DNA of 64,000 bases, taken from Delphinapterus leucas. Its lineage: Eukaryota; Chordata; Mammalia; Artiodactyla; Monodontidae. A program made the translations under genes and the position numbers. The stretch is from contig NW_022098021.1 of assembly GCF_002288925.2 (NCBI RefSeq), positions 29,094,667 to 29,158,666 of the forward strand, read 5' to 3'. Each line of letters begins with the position of its first letter. Within the stretch, counting starts at the first letter, position 1. This document shows positions 25,101 through 36,905 of this stretch, piece after piece. A model generated the notes under the pieces. That model was not told where the DNA came from. It did not search any database and saw only the letters and a list, made by a program, of their open reading frames with translations.

Positions 25101-25990
25101 GAAGAACACTCTGACATTAATCACAGAAATATCTTTTTGATCCACCTCCTAGAGTAATGGAAATAAAAAACAAAAATAAACAAATGGAACCTAATGAAAT
25201 TTAAAAGCTATTGCACATCAAAGGAAACCATAAATCAGATGAAAAGACTACCCTCAGGATGGAAGAAAATATTTGCAAATGAATCAATAGACAAAGGATT
25301 AATCTCCAAAATATATAAACATCTCATGCAGGTCAATATTAAAAAAACAAACAACCAAATCCAAAAACGGGCAGAAGACTTAACTAGACATTTCTCTAAA
25401 GAAGACATACAAATGTCCAAGAAGCACATGAACAGCTGCTCAACATCATTAATTATTAGAGGAATGCAAATCAAACTACAATGAGATATCACCTCACACC
25501 AGTTAGAATGGGCATCATCAGAAAATCTACAAACAACAAATGCTGGAGAGGGTGTGGAGGAAAGGGAACCCTCTTGCACTGTTGGTGGGAATGTAAATTG
25601 ATACAGCCACTGTGGAGAACAGTATGGAGGTTCCTTAAAAAACTAAAAATAGAATTACCATATGGTCCAGCAATCCCACTACTGGGCATATACTCAGAGA
25701 AAACTATAATTCAAAAAGACACATGCACCCCAATGTTTATTGCAGCACTATTTACAATAACCAGGTAATGGAAGCAACCTAATGCCCATTGACAGGTGAA
25801 TGGATAAAGAAGATGTGGCACATATATACAATGGAATATTACTCAGCCATAAAAAGGAATGAAATTGAGTCATTTGTTGAGACATAGATGGATCTAGATA
25901 CTGTCATATAGAGTGAAGTAAGTCAGAAAGAGAAAAACAAATATTGTACATTAATGCATATATGTGGAACCTAGAAAAATGTTACAGATG
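22171..25990 (+). pseudogene. L1 ORF2 (endonuclease-reverse transcriptase) pseudogene
   Basis: Domains in order: an apurinic/apyrimidinic-like endonuclease, intact as a 338-residue frame (22171-23187) with the NVNGINAPTKR start and SDHN near the C-terminal end; a break at 23187; then reverse transcriptase pieces at 23448-23654 ([10 protein letters not shown]) and 23947-24219 ([10 protein letters not shown] and [12 protein letters not shown] motifs). The FADD active-site motif reads FEDD at 24261-24272. A C-terminal cysteine/histidine cluster (C-x3-C-x7-H-C-x3-C) is at 25541-25594. At least six frame interruptions separate these pieces, so no full enzyme is made. In an active copy this protein nicks target DNA and copies L1 RNA at the nick. 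Confidence 0.9.
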
Positions 25991-26209
25991 AACCAGTTTA
26001 CAAGGCAGAAATTGAGACACAGATGTAGAGAACAAACCTATTGACACCAAGGGGGTAAAGCAGCAGGGGTGGCTGGTGGTGGTGAGATGAATTGGGCAAT
26101 TGGGATTGACATGTATACACTGATGTGTATAAAATTGATGACTAATACGAGCCTGCTGTATAAAAAAAATAAATAAAATAAAATTCAAAAATTAAAAAAA
26201 TAGTGTTCT

Positions 26210-26452
26210 TTGATGAAGAAGTTTTAAATTTTAGTGTAATCTAATTTGTTTATTTTCACTTCTTTTTCTATTTGGTGTTAAACTCTTATATTTTTAAAAT
26301 TGCTGGATTTATTTTGTTAATATTCTGTTAAAAAATACTCTGCATCTGTATTCATGAGTGAAACTGTCCTGTAATTTGCCTTTCTCATATTTTCCTTTCC
26401 TGGTTTTGTATCAAAATTATACTGGCCTAATAAAATGAGTTGAATAGTGAAA
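26210..26452 (-). mobile_element. L1 ORF2 fragment, antisense
   Basis: Immediately after the A-tail of the preceding L1, the + strand reads like the reverse complement of L1 ORF2, for example 'gcatctgtattcatgag...', 'ctggttttgtatcaaaattatactggcctaataaaatgagttg', matching the segment near 52490-52600. A short run at 26210-26290 comes from another ORF2 part, so it is a rearranged or partly deleted piece. Confidence 0.6.
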
Positions 26453-29400
26453 AAAAAAAAGACAAACTGTGTATACACACATATCACACGTATATGCATG
26501 CATTTCTGTATATATATATACATATTTTTCTTTTGATTTCATATTCCATGTTGTTCCAGAAAGGATTTATACAGGTACTCAAGTATAAAAAGTAAATTCA
26601 CACTTTTATTTCCAGCTGAAGTTCTTGTAAGTTGGATATAATGACATCAATTTGTGTATGTCCACTGCTTGCTGCACAGAAAATACTTAAGTCATGTTTG
26701 TTAACTGAACTACAGAGAAAAAAGTTAAGTGAGATTTTCTCTCAAGAGTTTAAAAGATAAAATCCTTTTGATGGGAACATATTATATTCTTCACTGATTA
26801 TAAGGCTATTTAAATAATTTTAAGTAAAAGAAAAACTTTATTCATAATTCTTAGTTTTATGCTTTTGCCTGTTTTGCTTTTTAATATGCCATGAAACCAT
26901 TGTTTCTCAAAATGTAATGTAATATGTTCCTTAGATATGCTTCATTAGGTCTACTAAATCAGCAATCTCATGGTATTGGGCCTAGAAACTGGCACTATAA
27001 CAATCTCCCAAGTAATTAATATAAACAATAATTAGAAGGATATTTTCTGCGACTTCATGCCTATGAACTGCACAAAATATATCATATAAACAATGAACTT
27101 TTATTATTACTCTCACTATAGTGACAGGGCAAAAAAAATCTCATTGAATGCCTGGTCTGAAATAAGGGGAAAAGACAACTTGATTGTGTAGCCAATATTT
27201 CCAATAAAGTGTGACTCTACCTTGCATATAACTATGTTAAACTAAGCCTTACTTTGAAATGACAATAAAAGAGAAATAATTGCACTCTTTTACTTATATA
27301 CAAAAATTACTGTTTATTTGAAGCACTAATGTAACAGTATTTTTACTTTTTATAAATATTTTTAATAAATACAATTTAATAACATAGAAAATATGTTTAT
27401 TGCTTGTATATACTTCATGTACATTAACACATGAAATGTGTGATTGTACATATTTTTCATGAATGACCATTCACATCTGAAATTCTGAAAAGGATTTCAC
27501 AAACTTTCAGACGATAATATATTTTCTACTGTATCTGCTATACTCCCTTATATATTGGTGAAATAAGATATCCTGGGAAATGACAAATTATCACTTTCAA
27601 GGATGAAAACTAGCAAAAATTGACCTATTGTAACAAATATATCAAGGGAATGCAGAATTTACTGAAATTTCCTATTTAAGGAAGTAGATTTTGGTAATAA
27701 AATGTACTTTTCTAGAAGATATATTCTTATCTACCTTAGATAATAATGTTAACTTGGGGATATATTAAAAATCACCATTATTGATACATAGCTTATCTTT
27801 AGCTATGGCCAGAAAAAAGAAACCTATGAAAAAAATAATGCTTATGTTTCTAAAATGTACAGATATTTGACATTTCATAATGAATCTATTTAGGCGGTTT
27901 ATTCACTGTTCTGCTTTCACAAAATATACTGATATTTTAGAGTTATATGTTATAAAATATCTATGATGGAGGTCAATTGTTGAGGAATTCATGAACATGT
28001 TAAGTTTATCTGAAATTGAGCATTTCTGAAGTTTAGGTACAGAAGCAAGCCAAATGTCAACATAGTAAAAAAGCAACATGGTTTCATCTGTTATTCAAAT
28101 TTGGGCTTTATTGATCAAAATATCAATTTTATTTGTAATCTATATTTGCTTGTGTGGGCGTGTGTGGTGCAAGCTTCATAAATTCATATAAGGATTAGAA
28201 TTACATTTTTGAGTTTAAAAAAACTTCAGGTTTTGCAATGAAAATGTCAAAAGTCATTACAAAAAACTTTCATAAGTATAGTCTATTCCCTGATAAATCC
28301 TGTTCATATTTAATACATTTTCAATAAACACTAGAGAGTTGGCTTCAGCAATACTTTTGCTTTTGTGGTATGAAACTCCTCCTCAAAGTGATATGCAACC
28401 AATGGCAAGAAAGCCTGTGTTTTTATTGTTAAAACTTTGAAATACTCTTTACTCATTGAATAACAGATACTGCATTAAATTTCTTGAGTGTCTGTCCTGC
28501 TACTGCTACTGTCCTATCCTCTCCTTGACTACCCCCAGTGCTCCCCATGATTAGTCAACAAAAAGGATAGCATTTGTCTTATGAGTGAACCCCCAAGACT
28601 CTGACCCAGCACTTCAGACTTCATTCATTCTAAATGGTCAACATCAATGCGATGATTTCCTCAAAAGTCCAGCTTTGAGGCTACTCCTATTGACTACCGA
28701 AGGAGACACAAGGGAATCAACTTCATTTCCAAGTACTCTTCCCTCAGAGCTTAGGCAGTTGGCAGCCCAGGACAGGCACTGATAGGGAAGACCATCCCTA
28801 GACACTCCCTCTTTTCTTCAATTTCTCACTCAGATGCCAGAGGGAAAAATGGAATCCTTTCAGACAAATAACTAATACTAGAGATTGCTACTTGTCTTAA
28901 TTAAAATCCCTGACATTTCTTGCTTGGTTAAACAAATTCTTTATCATTAGATAATTTATTCTGTTACAATAATATCTTTACTTCCTCTTCTTTCCTGCTA
29001 TCTCTTTTTATACTTCCTCACCTTTGAACTCATTTCAATCTGTATTCTATAATTATTTGTATTCAAATCTGCCTCTGCAATTGTATTAGAAGCTTCTCTG
29101 AGATAGATGAGCTTCAAATATGATTTCAATAAAGCATATATCTCCTGGATGTTCAGCATATGTTTCTAGAATAAATGGATCAATGGACTACTTGAATAAC
29201 TGTCATTAAGAGATGATTATAATTTCTCACTTTTAAATATTCAACTTAAAAAAAGAAACTGCTACTAAATTATCAAACTGTTATTTTATGTGATGCTCGT
29301 ATTGACCAGGACATAAACATATGGATGTAATTTTGAAATGCATCATTCATTATCAGGTTATATTTAGAGTAATTCAACAACATGACAGGAGTTTCCCACT

Positions 29401-30940
29401 CTCTTTAGATTTTAGCTGATTTCTATCAGCTAATGTGACATTCATAAAAAAAGACACAATATCAAGGGACAGGCCAAGGAGAGATGAGCAAATGTACCAG
29501 AAAAGAAGAATCTTTTTAATTAAACTGCATTTCCATCCTCTTGTTGCATAATTTAATTATAGTTTGATGACTTGTTTAGAAATTTTAGCTATTACACAAG
29601 AAAACTGACTATAATTTATAATCATATGGACTTTTGTTATTTATAATAATGATCTACTTTTTTCATATTTTATCTTGCCTTAAGTGGATTCCTTGTGATT
29701 GCATCTATAGTGATCAAAAATATGTGAGATCACTTAATATTACATTTTGGTTTCAGATGTTTGCATATGTAAAATGTCCATTAACATTTACACAATATTT
29801 TACTTCTTGACAATTTTAAGGTAACACAATTCACCAAACTATCTAACATATATGTGTGTATGTGTGCGTTTGTATACACACTCACCCTAACCCTATCATT
29901 AGATCATTACTATTAACATCAATATAATTCAACCTAAAGTTTTAATTCACACATTTTTTTATTTTCATTTTTTAGAATAAAATACATAAAATAAAGTGTA
30001 ACACAAATACTTTTTTCCCACCTATTTTGAAAGTTTTCTCATATTTTGGACCATATATATTTAATTTCATCATAATGTTCATAATTAATTTAGATAAGCT
30101 ATTAATCAAAAGCAGCCTGATGTTAATATATGTTTTCTTTGTTGTTAATTAAAGCCCTATCAAGCACTAATTTCAATTACCTTAGAGAGTCCTCAATATG
30201 TTTATACTAGTGTTCTAGTAGAGCAAATGTGTATGATTGGAAAAATTCTTTAAAATAGTGTGAGTACTGTAAAATATTTTCAGTGAACCAAAATACCTTT
30301 GCATAAACTATTCAGAGCCATTTGGTTAACAAGTTTTAGTCTCTTCTAGGTGTATTGAGATTGTTTCTGAATTTTGTAACTACTAAAGAAAACTGACTTG
30401 ATTATTTTGAAATACAAATACTTTTATTCTTGTCAGTTATTTGCTTTTATGAGAAAGCTTATGTTAATTTCTGTTAGATGTCCAGACTAGCACATTTTTT
30501 AAATTTAGGTTTTACAGTAATAGATAACACATCTTTGAACTAATATCTATATTTTCATACTAAATTTTTGAAAACCTACTTATTCATTGCAAATTATAAA
30601 ATTAGCTATTTCAGTTTAGGCCTTATTAATTTGAAATAGACATATTGGCTTAGATTATTATATGGACAATTTTTAGATGATATTCTAATCACTTTATTCT
30701 ATTCCCACAAAAGGTATAATATAGGCACAAAAATTTTCCACAGGTAGGACTTTTCTCCCCATAATATAGAGTGATGAAAGAATAGGAATTCTCAGGCCAT
30801 CCACAAGTAATGTTGTTATTTCTCTCAACTCTTTCAGAGCAGCTCTTTACACTAGATAAAGTGACATCCAGATCTTGGAGGTACTTTTGGATTTTACAAT
30901 AATACTAATTATTATAGATTTCAGAATGTATCTGTGGTCA
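26453..30940. other. Long unique AT-rich non-coding stretch
   Basis: About 4.5 kb where I recognise no gene or repeat family. A slightly higher-GC island lies at about 28490-28830, holding a 65-codon open frame (28585-28782) with no recognisable domain and no supported gene structure. A small TA/CA run occurs near 26470-26525. Confidence 0.45.
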
Positions 30941-30949
30941 ATGGGTCAC

Positions 30950-32000
30950 AGTGGGCTTAATGGAATCAGGAGATAAATGCTGTTTTGATCTAAGTCTACT
31001 ATGGTAGATTGATGCATATCTATTACCCATACTATGTTTATTTCCCCACACCCTGTGTGTATTATCATAATATTTTGACTAACTGAAAGAACACTCACAA
31101 TGTTATCTTGCACAGAGATAATGGGTATGATGTTAGAAAAAGTCAAGTGGAAGTATTCAGAATCTCCACTCCCTCCCAAAATAGTAAATAGAAAATCAAT
31201 TCCAATGATATAACTTCAAGGGGATTACAAGAATTCGTGTCATATGGAAGGACTGTAAGGTTCAAAGATATTGATTCTTAAAACATCCACATTTCCACTC
31301 TCCAGCATAAGGATAGATTGTATTTGAGAATGGCAGTGGACTGTTTTAAGATTTATCATCTGTAAATACAATTACAGCCATTGTTTTTTACATAAACTTA
31401 CCGACCGAGCAAATCAAACACTCCTTGGCAATCAATATGCAGTTATTAAATGGGAAATACTGTTATCTCTAGTCCAAGGAACAAAGAATCTCATAATTGG
31501 CTGACTATTATCTGGAATAGATAGCAATACATATTTCTTACCTTGGAAGACTGCTGAGAAGGAGAGTTTCAGAATGTTCAGAGGATAACTACTAAAAACA
31601 GGCTTAATTTGTAGAGTTTTTTTGTCCCACATGAATTCTCTTACAGAGTTCCACTATAGATATGCTCACTGATCAAGTGTAAAGGTGATTCCAGTCATCC
31701 ACAGATCCCAACTTGTTTGACAGACTCATGGACAAAGTAGGTAGAATGGTAGCAATGGAGACTGTACATGGGGTAAAAAACATGGATTCTCTAAACTGGG
31801 GCCAATCTAGCCACCACTATTTTTCAGTGCTCAAGTTGCCAGTGGCAGGGAAAAACCCAAGCATTTAATATGGTTCTACAAACAGCAGTGGACAAGCCAG
31901 CTTTAGGTGGCAAATTGATTACACTGAACCTTTTCCTTCATTGAAGAACTAGTAATATGTTCTCATGGGAAGAGATGATATATTTGGATTGGATTTCCTT
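30950..32000 (+). pseudogene. ERVL-like endogenous retrovirus pol remnant (integrase region clearest)
   Basis: Read on +, about 31820-32000 carries the start of a retroviral integrase core in one frame: residues RWQIDYTEPFPS from about 31905, then a broken frame with two stops, then YVLMGRD. This pattern is specific to class III (ERVL) endogenous retroviruses. Upstream, 30950-31820, looks like decayed RT-RNase H sequence, but I cannot align it with confidence. Stops and shifts occur throughout. No LTR can be assigned to it. Integrase normally joins viral DNA to the host chromosome, but this fossil has no capacity to do so. Open frames on the minus strand here are shadows. Confidence 0.5.
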
Positions 32001-32004
32001 ATCT

Positions 32005-32515
32005 ACTATTATTATAGTTGTCTATTCTTACATAACAAAATTTCCCAAATCTGAGCAGTTCACTTGTAAGTCACGTGACATAAGTTAAGGTGGGCTTCTG
32101 CTAGGTTATCCACTTCCAAGGTGGCTTTTTCATTCACATGTCTTGTTTCTAATTGACCCTGAGTCAGCCTCCCTGTCTCTGTCTCTGTCCCTCTCCATGT
32201 GCTATCTATCCTCCAAATTCCATTTACATGCATTGGGTTTTCATAGTATAACAGTTCCTGGGCCTATTTCCCAAATCAACTGTTCCAGTGTTCCAAAAGC
32301 AAGCACTCCATGAAGTCTAAGCAGCAGCTGGAAAACTTATCATGACCAAGACTCAACAGCCCAAGACTTATTCTATTAGCTAATCAAGTCACTAAGGATA
32401 TCTTTATCCAAGAAGAGGAAAAGAATAGACATCTCTTCTCAATGGGAAATTGTATCTACATATCAAAGGGATGAATTTGTTTGAATCCATCTTAAAGATG
32501 AGCCACTACAGTTAG
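32005..32515. mobile_element. Old interspersed repeat, family uncertain
   Basis: Starts 'gttgtctattcttacataacaaaatttccc', continues with a 'acttccaaggtggctttttcattcacatg' block and ends 'ttgaatccatcttaaagatgagccactaca'. The order of these blocks matches a common mammalian LTR- or MER-type repeat that I cannot name. It carries no coding sequence and abuts the ERVL-like remnant. Confidence 0.45.
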
Positions 32516-33188
32516 TTTTGTTTGTTTGTTTCTGCTAACAATAGCATATATCATTCATTACCATGGTACCACACAAAACTTATAAAAAAATGAAGATATT
32601 CTTTTAATTATGTATAAAATACACAGAAGTTAACTTTATTAAAGTATGGAATGGCTTATTGAAGACACAGTTATAGGCTCAGAAAGACAAAATTTCTTCC
32701 AAGTTTGAGATTATGCCCCACAAGAAGTGGCATAGCATCCAAACCAGGTATCAATAAGCAGTGAGCTCTCTTATATAACTAGAATGTATGTGTTCTAAAA
32801 TCAAGGAATGGAAGTTAGAATGGCAACTCTCACTCTTACACTTACTGATCCCCCCTCATGAAGACACCCCTCCTGACAGCTCTAGGTTCTTCAGTTTTGG
32901 GAGATGTAATGCTCAAATAAGAAATGTTTTCATCAGGAGTTACACAATGCTTCTTTTCAAATGAAAAATGAGACTGACTCTCAACCTTTTGGTTTCCTCT
33001 TACCTCTGAGCTAATAGAAATCAATGGAGGTTACTGTGTTGATTGAGACTGAGCTTGACTATCTAAAGGAAATAAGTTTGTTTCTAAAGAATAGAGTGAG
33101 AGAGGAAAAGAAATAGAATCTAGGTACACTCCCCTGGCATTCTCTACTTATTGCCATGTCTATAGAAAAACAATTTGAAATTAATTTT
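32516..33188. other. Non-coding DNA
   Basis: No gene or named repeat seen. A frame at 32842-33024 lacks any recognisable domain. Confidence 0.45.
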
Positions 33189-33366
33189 TATCTTACATGG
33201 GAGTTTAGTTGATTTACAGTGTTGTGTTAGTTTCAGATGTACAGCAAAGTGATTCAGTTATACATATACATATATCCATTCTTTTTCAGATTGTTTTCCC
33301 ATACAAATTATTACAGAATATTGAGTAGTGTTCCTGTTCCATACAGTAGGTCCTTGTTGATTATAA
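33189..33366 (-). mobile_element. L1 3' end, short truncated copy
   Basis: Reverse complement of the L1 3' terminus: GTTTAGTTGATTTACAGTG, 'gtgttagtttcagatgtacagcaaagtgattcag', a (CATA)-like run, and 'acagtaggtccttgttgatta'. Homology lasts about 180 bp, so this is a severely 5'-truncated insertion. Confidence 0.85.
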
Positions 33367-33633
33367 GAAAATGTTAATAAAAGTTAACTCTAACACTATG
33401 CAAGTTAAACCACTAAAGACTTACAATTGATGAAAAATCAAACTTTAGGCAAATAAAATAACTTCTGTTTCTTTCTCGTCTCTTAATGTTTTTGCCCATA
33501 GACTGTTGAACACCATGATATAGTACAAAGACTAAAACCAGAGGGGAAACAAATATCACCTAGAGATCCTGAACCTGGGTCTGAATGCAGCAGGAAATAC
33601 ATATTTATATATAATTTTTTAGTTGGTTGGTTG

Positions 33634-33734
33634 TCTTCCTCCTTTTCTTCCTTCTTTCTATCTTTCATTCTTCCTTTCTCCCTCCATTCCTTCCTTCCTT
33701 CTTTCCTTCTTTTCTTCCCTCCTCTCTCCTCTTT
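33634..33734. repeat. Polypyrimidine (CTTT/CCTT) tract
   Basis: About 100 bp that are almost all C and T on +, with CCTTCC and TTTCTT units and only a few interruptions. The lysine/arginine/glutamate-rich frame 33483-33761 on the minus strand is translated repeat, not a gene. Confidence 0.9.
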
Positions 33735-35215
33735 GGAGAGGGAATAAATTTTTAATGTCATGTGAGTGATGGTTTAAAATGTACCATTGCATTTTATTAG
33801 GAACACATTTTATTTGCTTTTTAAATTGTACTGGCTATCTAGAAAAAATGGTGTATATTGATTGTGACATCCATAATATGGAACATAGCGGACGTTTCTA
33901 CTCGTTTAGGTGTTAAGAAATTTAACCCCCTTCTTATACATTGGGGTTTTTACCACTGTATGTATTTATTCCAATCAGATATGCTTATTTGGAACTTTGA
34001 ATCTGACCTAGTGATTAACATAAGCAGAGACAAAGAACTTCAATTCAACAATGGCAGCAATGACAGCGATATCAGTTTTGAAAGTTATCTGTAACAAGTG
34101 TGCCAACACAGGCAATTGATGCTTGGTAACATTGGTGATAGTGGTGGTGGTACAAGCTGAGACAATCTGTATGAACTTGTGGCAAGATGTCCTTATAGGT
34201 TGCTTCTATGGTATGATTCAGACAGCAAAACTTATTATCTAGACTCCCTTTTTCCTTCCCTGTTTTCTAAGCTTTGTCCTCCTGTTTTGCTGGTGAATTT
34301 ATGAGCTATTCAATAATCAGTCAGTAAATTCTCCTATTGCTTAAATTAGTCAGAATCCTTTTCTGTTGCATGCATCTGAGAATCCTCTTATAAACATATA
34401 TTCACAAAGACCTATGCCTTTTAAGTACATTCTGAATGAAAGACAGAGTAAATATGTTTTAAAAATTGTAATTGATTTTATAAATTCTCTACATCAGTGT
34501 GATTGATATTTCCCTCACACAAAATATGAAATCTATACTATGCATACTCCATTAAAAAGTAAGAATTACAAGTCTACCTGAGGATAGTACAATTATATCA
34601 ATTTTCTATAAAATATAAGTGAACACTCATTTCCTTATTGTGGGAAAAACAGATATTCATTGGCATATTCTTTGAAAGAAATGTAAGAGTTTTATAGAAT
34701 ACCAAATATGTATTGATCTCTAGCAGTATTATGAAGAATGCAAGCATTGGTATTACACCACCATTGCTTCACCCTGCAATATTGGAATTATATTTAGTCA
34801 TAAAAAAATCAAAAAGCCTTGAGATGTCATTTTCTTATTAAAGGATAACTATATATACCAAACACTCATAGACACAAATTAATAAAGATGTACTTTCAGA
34901 TAATACAGTATCTAAAATGTTTCACGAGTACTTGACATAAGTATGATCCTTATATTGGTAATTTCACTTTGACAGCTCACAAGAAGGTCATTATGTCTTT
35001 GGTTTATGTTGATTGGAAATAATTATTTTTAACGCCATTTAAGCTAGAAAAAATCAGTACTGATTATAACATAAAACTAAATAAATAGAAAATTAAGAGT
35101 TGTAAATGAAAGTAGCACAACCATTTAATGTATATACTATTTTTTAATCTCAAATTTTGTCTGTAAGAACGTTATATACTTTTTAAAATTTATTTACTTT
35201 TTGCACATTTATTTG
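33735..35215. other. Non-coding DNA with one weak frame
   Basis: The frame 33858-34094 (78 codons) has mixed composition, but I recognise no family, no exon context and no repeat. I see nothing else. Confidence 0.4.
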
Positions 35216-35445
35216 AATATTTCTTTTTTATTATTAATTTTTTTATTGGAGTGTAGTTGATTTACAATGTTGTGTTAGTTTCTGCTGTACAGCAAAGTGA
35301 ATCAGCCACACATATACATATATCCACTCCCTTCTAGACTCCATTCTCATAAAGGTCATTGCAGAACACCGAACAGAGTTCTCTGTGCTATACAGTAGGT
35401 TCTTATTAATTATCTTCTATACATAGTAGTGTGTACATGTCATTC
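35216..35445 (-). mobile_element. L1 3' end, short truncated copy
   Basis: Reverse complement of the L1 3' end: TTTATTGGAGTGTAGTTGAT, 'tgttgtgttagtttctgctgtacagcaaagtgaatcag', a CACATATACATATATCC run, and 'acagtaggttcttattaattat'. It ends near 35445, with no ORF2 left. Confidence 0.85.
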
Positions 35446-35793
35446 CCAATCTCACAATTTATATTTGTGATCCAAAATGTCTAAGACATTACTTTGTACA
35501 TTGTGGTAATCAAATTATTACTATAATAAGTAACTGAGTTTCATGAACTTGACATAAAATAATTTATTAGGAGAATAATCTAAGAAGAAGGTACCATATT
35601 TTTCAACAAGATTTAGAAAGAACGTTTGTGAAAATAGATGATGCACATATATATAATTACTTTTCTTTTTCTTTTCTTATTTTACATTAGAATTGGTTAC
35701 TGATCAGAAAAAAGTGGATGACAAGGCTTTAAAATACCATTTTTATTACAATATTGTGGATTTATCTTACTGGTTTGTCTTCATTTAATTTCA

Positions 35794-35838
<45 letters not shown>

Positions 35839-36687
35839 ACAACAATGTTATATGGTAGGGTACTATTTGGACCCCTTTATTTATCCTCCAAGAGACTGTA
35901 TAATTCCTTTTTTGGACTGTGTTGTCAAATTGTTTATAATCTTCCCAGCCTGGAGTAATGGTTCCTCTATCTGGTCTTCACATTTGATTAATACATACAT
36001 TGTTAAGTTCTGCTGAAATATATGTCAGCATAATTTTATGTATTGACAAATGGTCTATGAGTTACTGGACAGCAAGATGTGTAGTTATATCCATTTGAAT
36101 GTTCAGTATCTATACTTTATCTGGTATAGTATAGTATCTTACTGTGTATGTATGCATGTATCAATCAATCAATGAATGCTATCTTTATAAGTTTAGAGTT
36201 TCTTTTTTTTTTTTTTTTTTTAACTTTTGATGCCCCAGTAAAGTAGCATGATGTCTGACTCAGTAGTTTCTCTTAGTGCTTGATGGTGAATGAATAAGTA
36301 CACACTATTAGAATATAAGAGGGCTAGCCTAGACTCATTATTTTTTTTTTTTAGTGTTCAAGAAACTTTTCATAACACAAAAATATAGTGCTGAATAAAT
36401 GCAATCATGTATAATGAAGAACAATATTATAGTTTGTTATAGATAAATATTATATACTTATTATATTTTAACTTTACTTCAGCTACCCTATGTTCTTAGC
36501 TCTAACAGAGCATTTAAATAAGAGTTTGAAATTTTCTCTACTATTTTTATTTTACTTGGTTATGATTCATAGTGACATTGAAATTTCGATCTATGGTAGT
36601 AATTTTATTGACATAAGGTGATTTACATGCTTTATGTCTTTGGAAGTTTACAAGTTTCAAAGGGATAGTCACATCATTTCATGATAA
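35446..36687. other. Non-coding AT-rich DNA with simple repeats
   Basis: Holds the TA array (listed separately) and T-runs at about 36203-36222. No gene or transposon recognised. Confidence 0.45.
35796..35836. repeat. TA dinucleotide microsatellite
   Basis: About 20 consecutive TA units. Confidence 0.95.
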
Positions 36688-36905
36688 CTTTATTGAGTAA
36701 CAATAATGTGTCAGATACTGACTATTCTACCCATAATAACACATTTAATCAATTAAAAACACTATTGCACAGGGATTATTATTTTTTTGTTTACATATTA
36801 TGAAACTGGAGCACAGAGAGTGAATAACTTGCCCCAGATAACAGAGCTAGAAAGTGTTAAATCTAGAATTTAATGGCAGCCTGACTCTGGAGTTAACATT
36901 TATAA
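36688..36905 (+). mobile_element. MIR SINE fragment
   Basis: Contains the MIR core 'tatgaaactggagcacagagagtgaataacttgcc', then 'agatAacagagctagaaagtg', and the 'gcctgactctggagttaaca...cacta' end. The order matches the MIR consensus in one orientation. Confidence 0.75.

Larger units (their letters stand above)
21136..26209 (+). mobile_element. L1 LINE, nearly complete coding span, decayed
   Basis: Sense L1: ORF1 from about 21136 to 22111, a spacer, ORF2 from 22171 to about 25990, 3' UTR to about 26160, then an A-rich AAATAAATAAAATAAAATT tail. The 5' UTR is missing, so the copy is 5'-truncated just upstream of ORF1. Multiple stops and frameshifts break both frames. It is the same general subfamily as the antisense element at 49818-55080. 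Confidence 0.93.

Noticed and set aside
28585..28782. 65-codon + strand open frame in the GC-richer patch
   Set aside because: Too short and without family, splice or promoter evidence to call a gene. Kept only as part of the unique stretch.
29875..29905. CCCTAACCCTA, telomere-like
   Set aside because: Barely two units inside unique AT-rich DNA, with no array, so probably chance.
33483..33761. Lys/Arg/Glu-rich 92-codon minus-strand open frame
   Set aside because: It is translated from the polypyrimidine tract.
33858..34094. 78-codon + strand open frame with mixed composition
   Set aside because: No domain, no splice context, no repeat family and no upstream promoter. Within chance expectation for AT-rich DNA of this length.
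35796..35836. TA array as a possible origin or scaffold element
   Set aside because: It is an ordinary dinucleotide microsatellite, with no accompanying signal.
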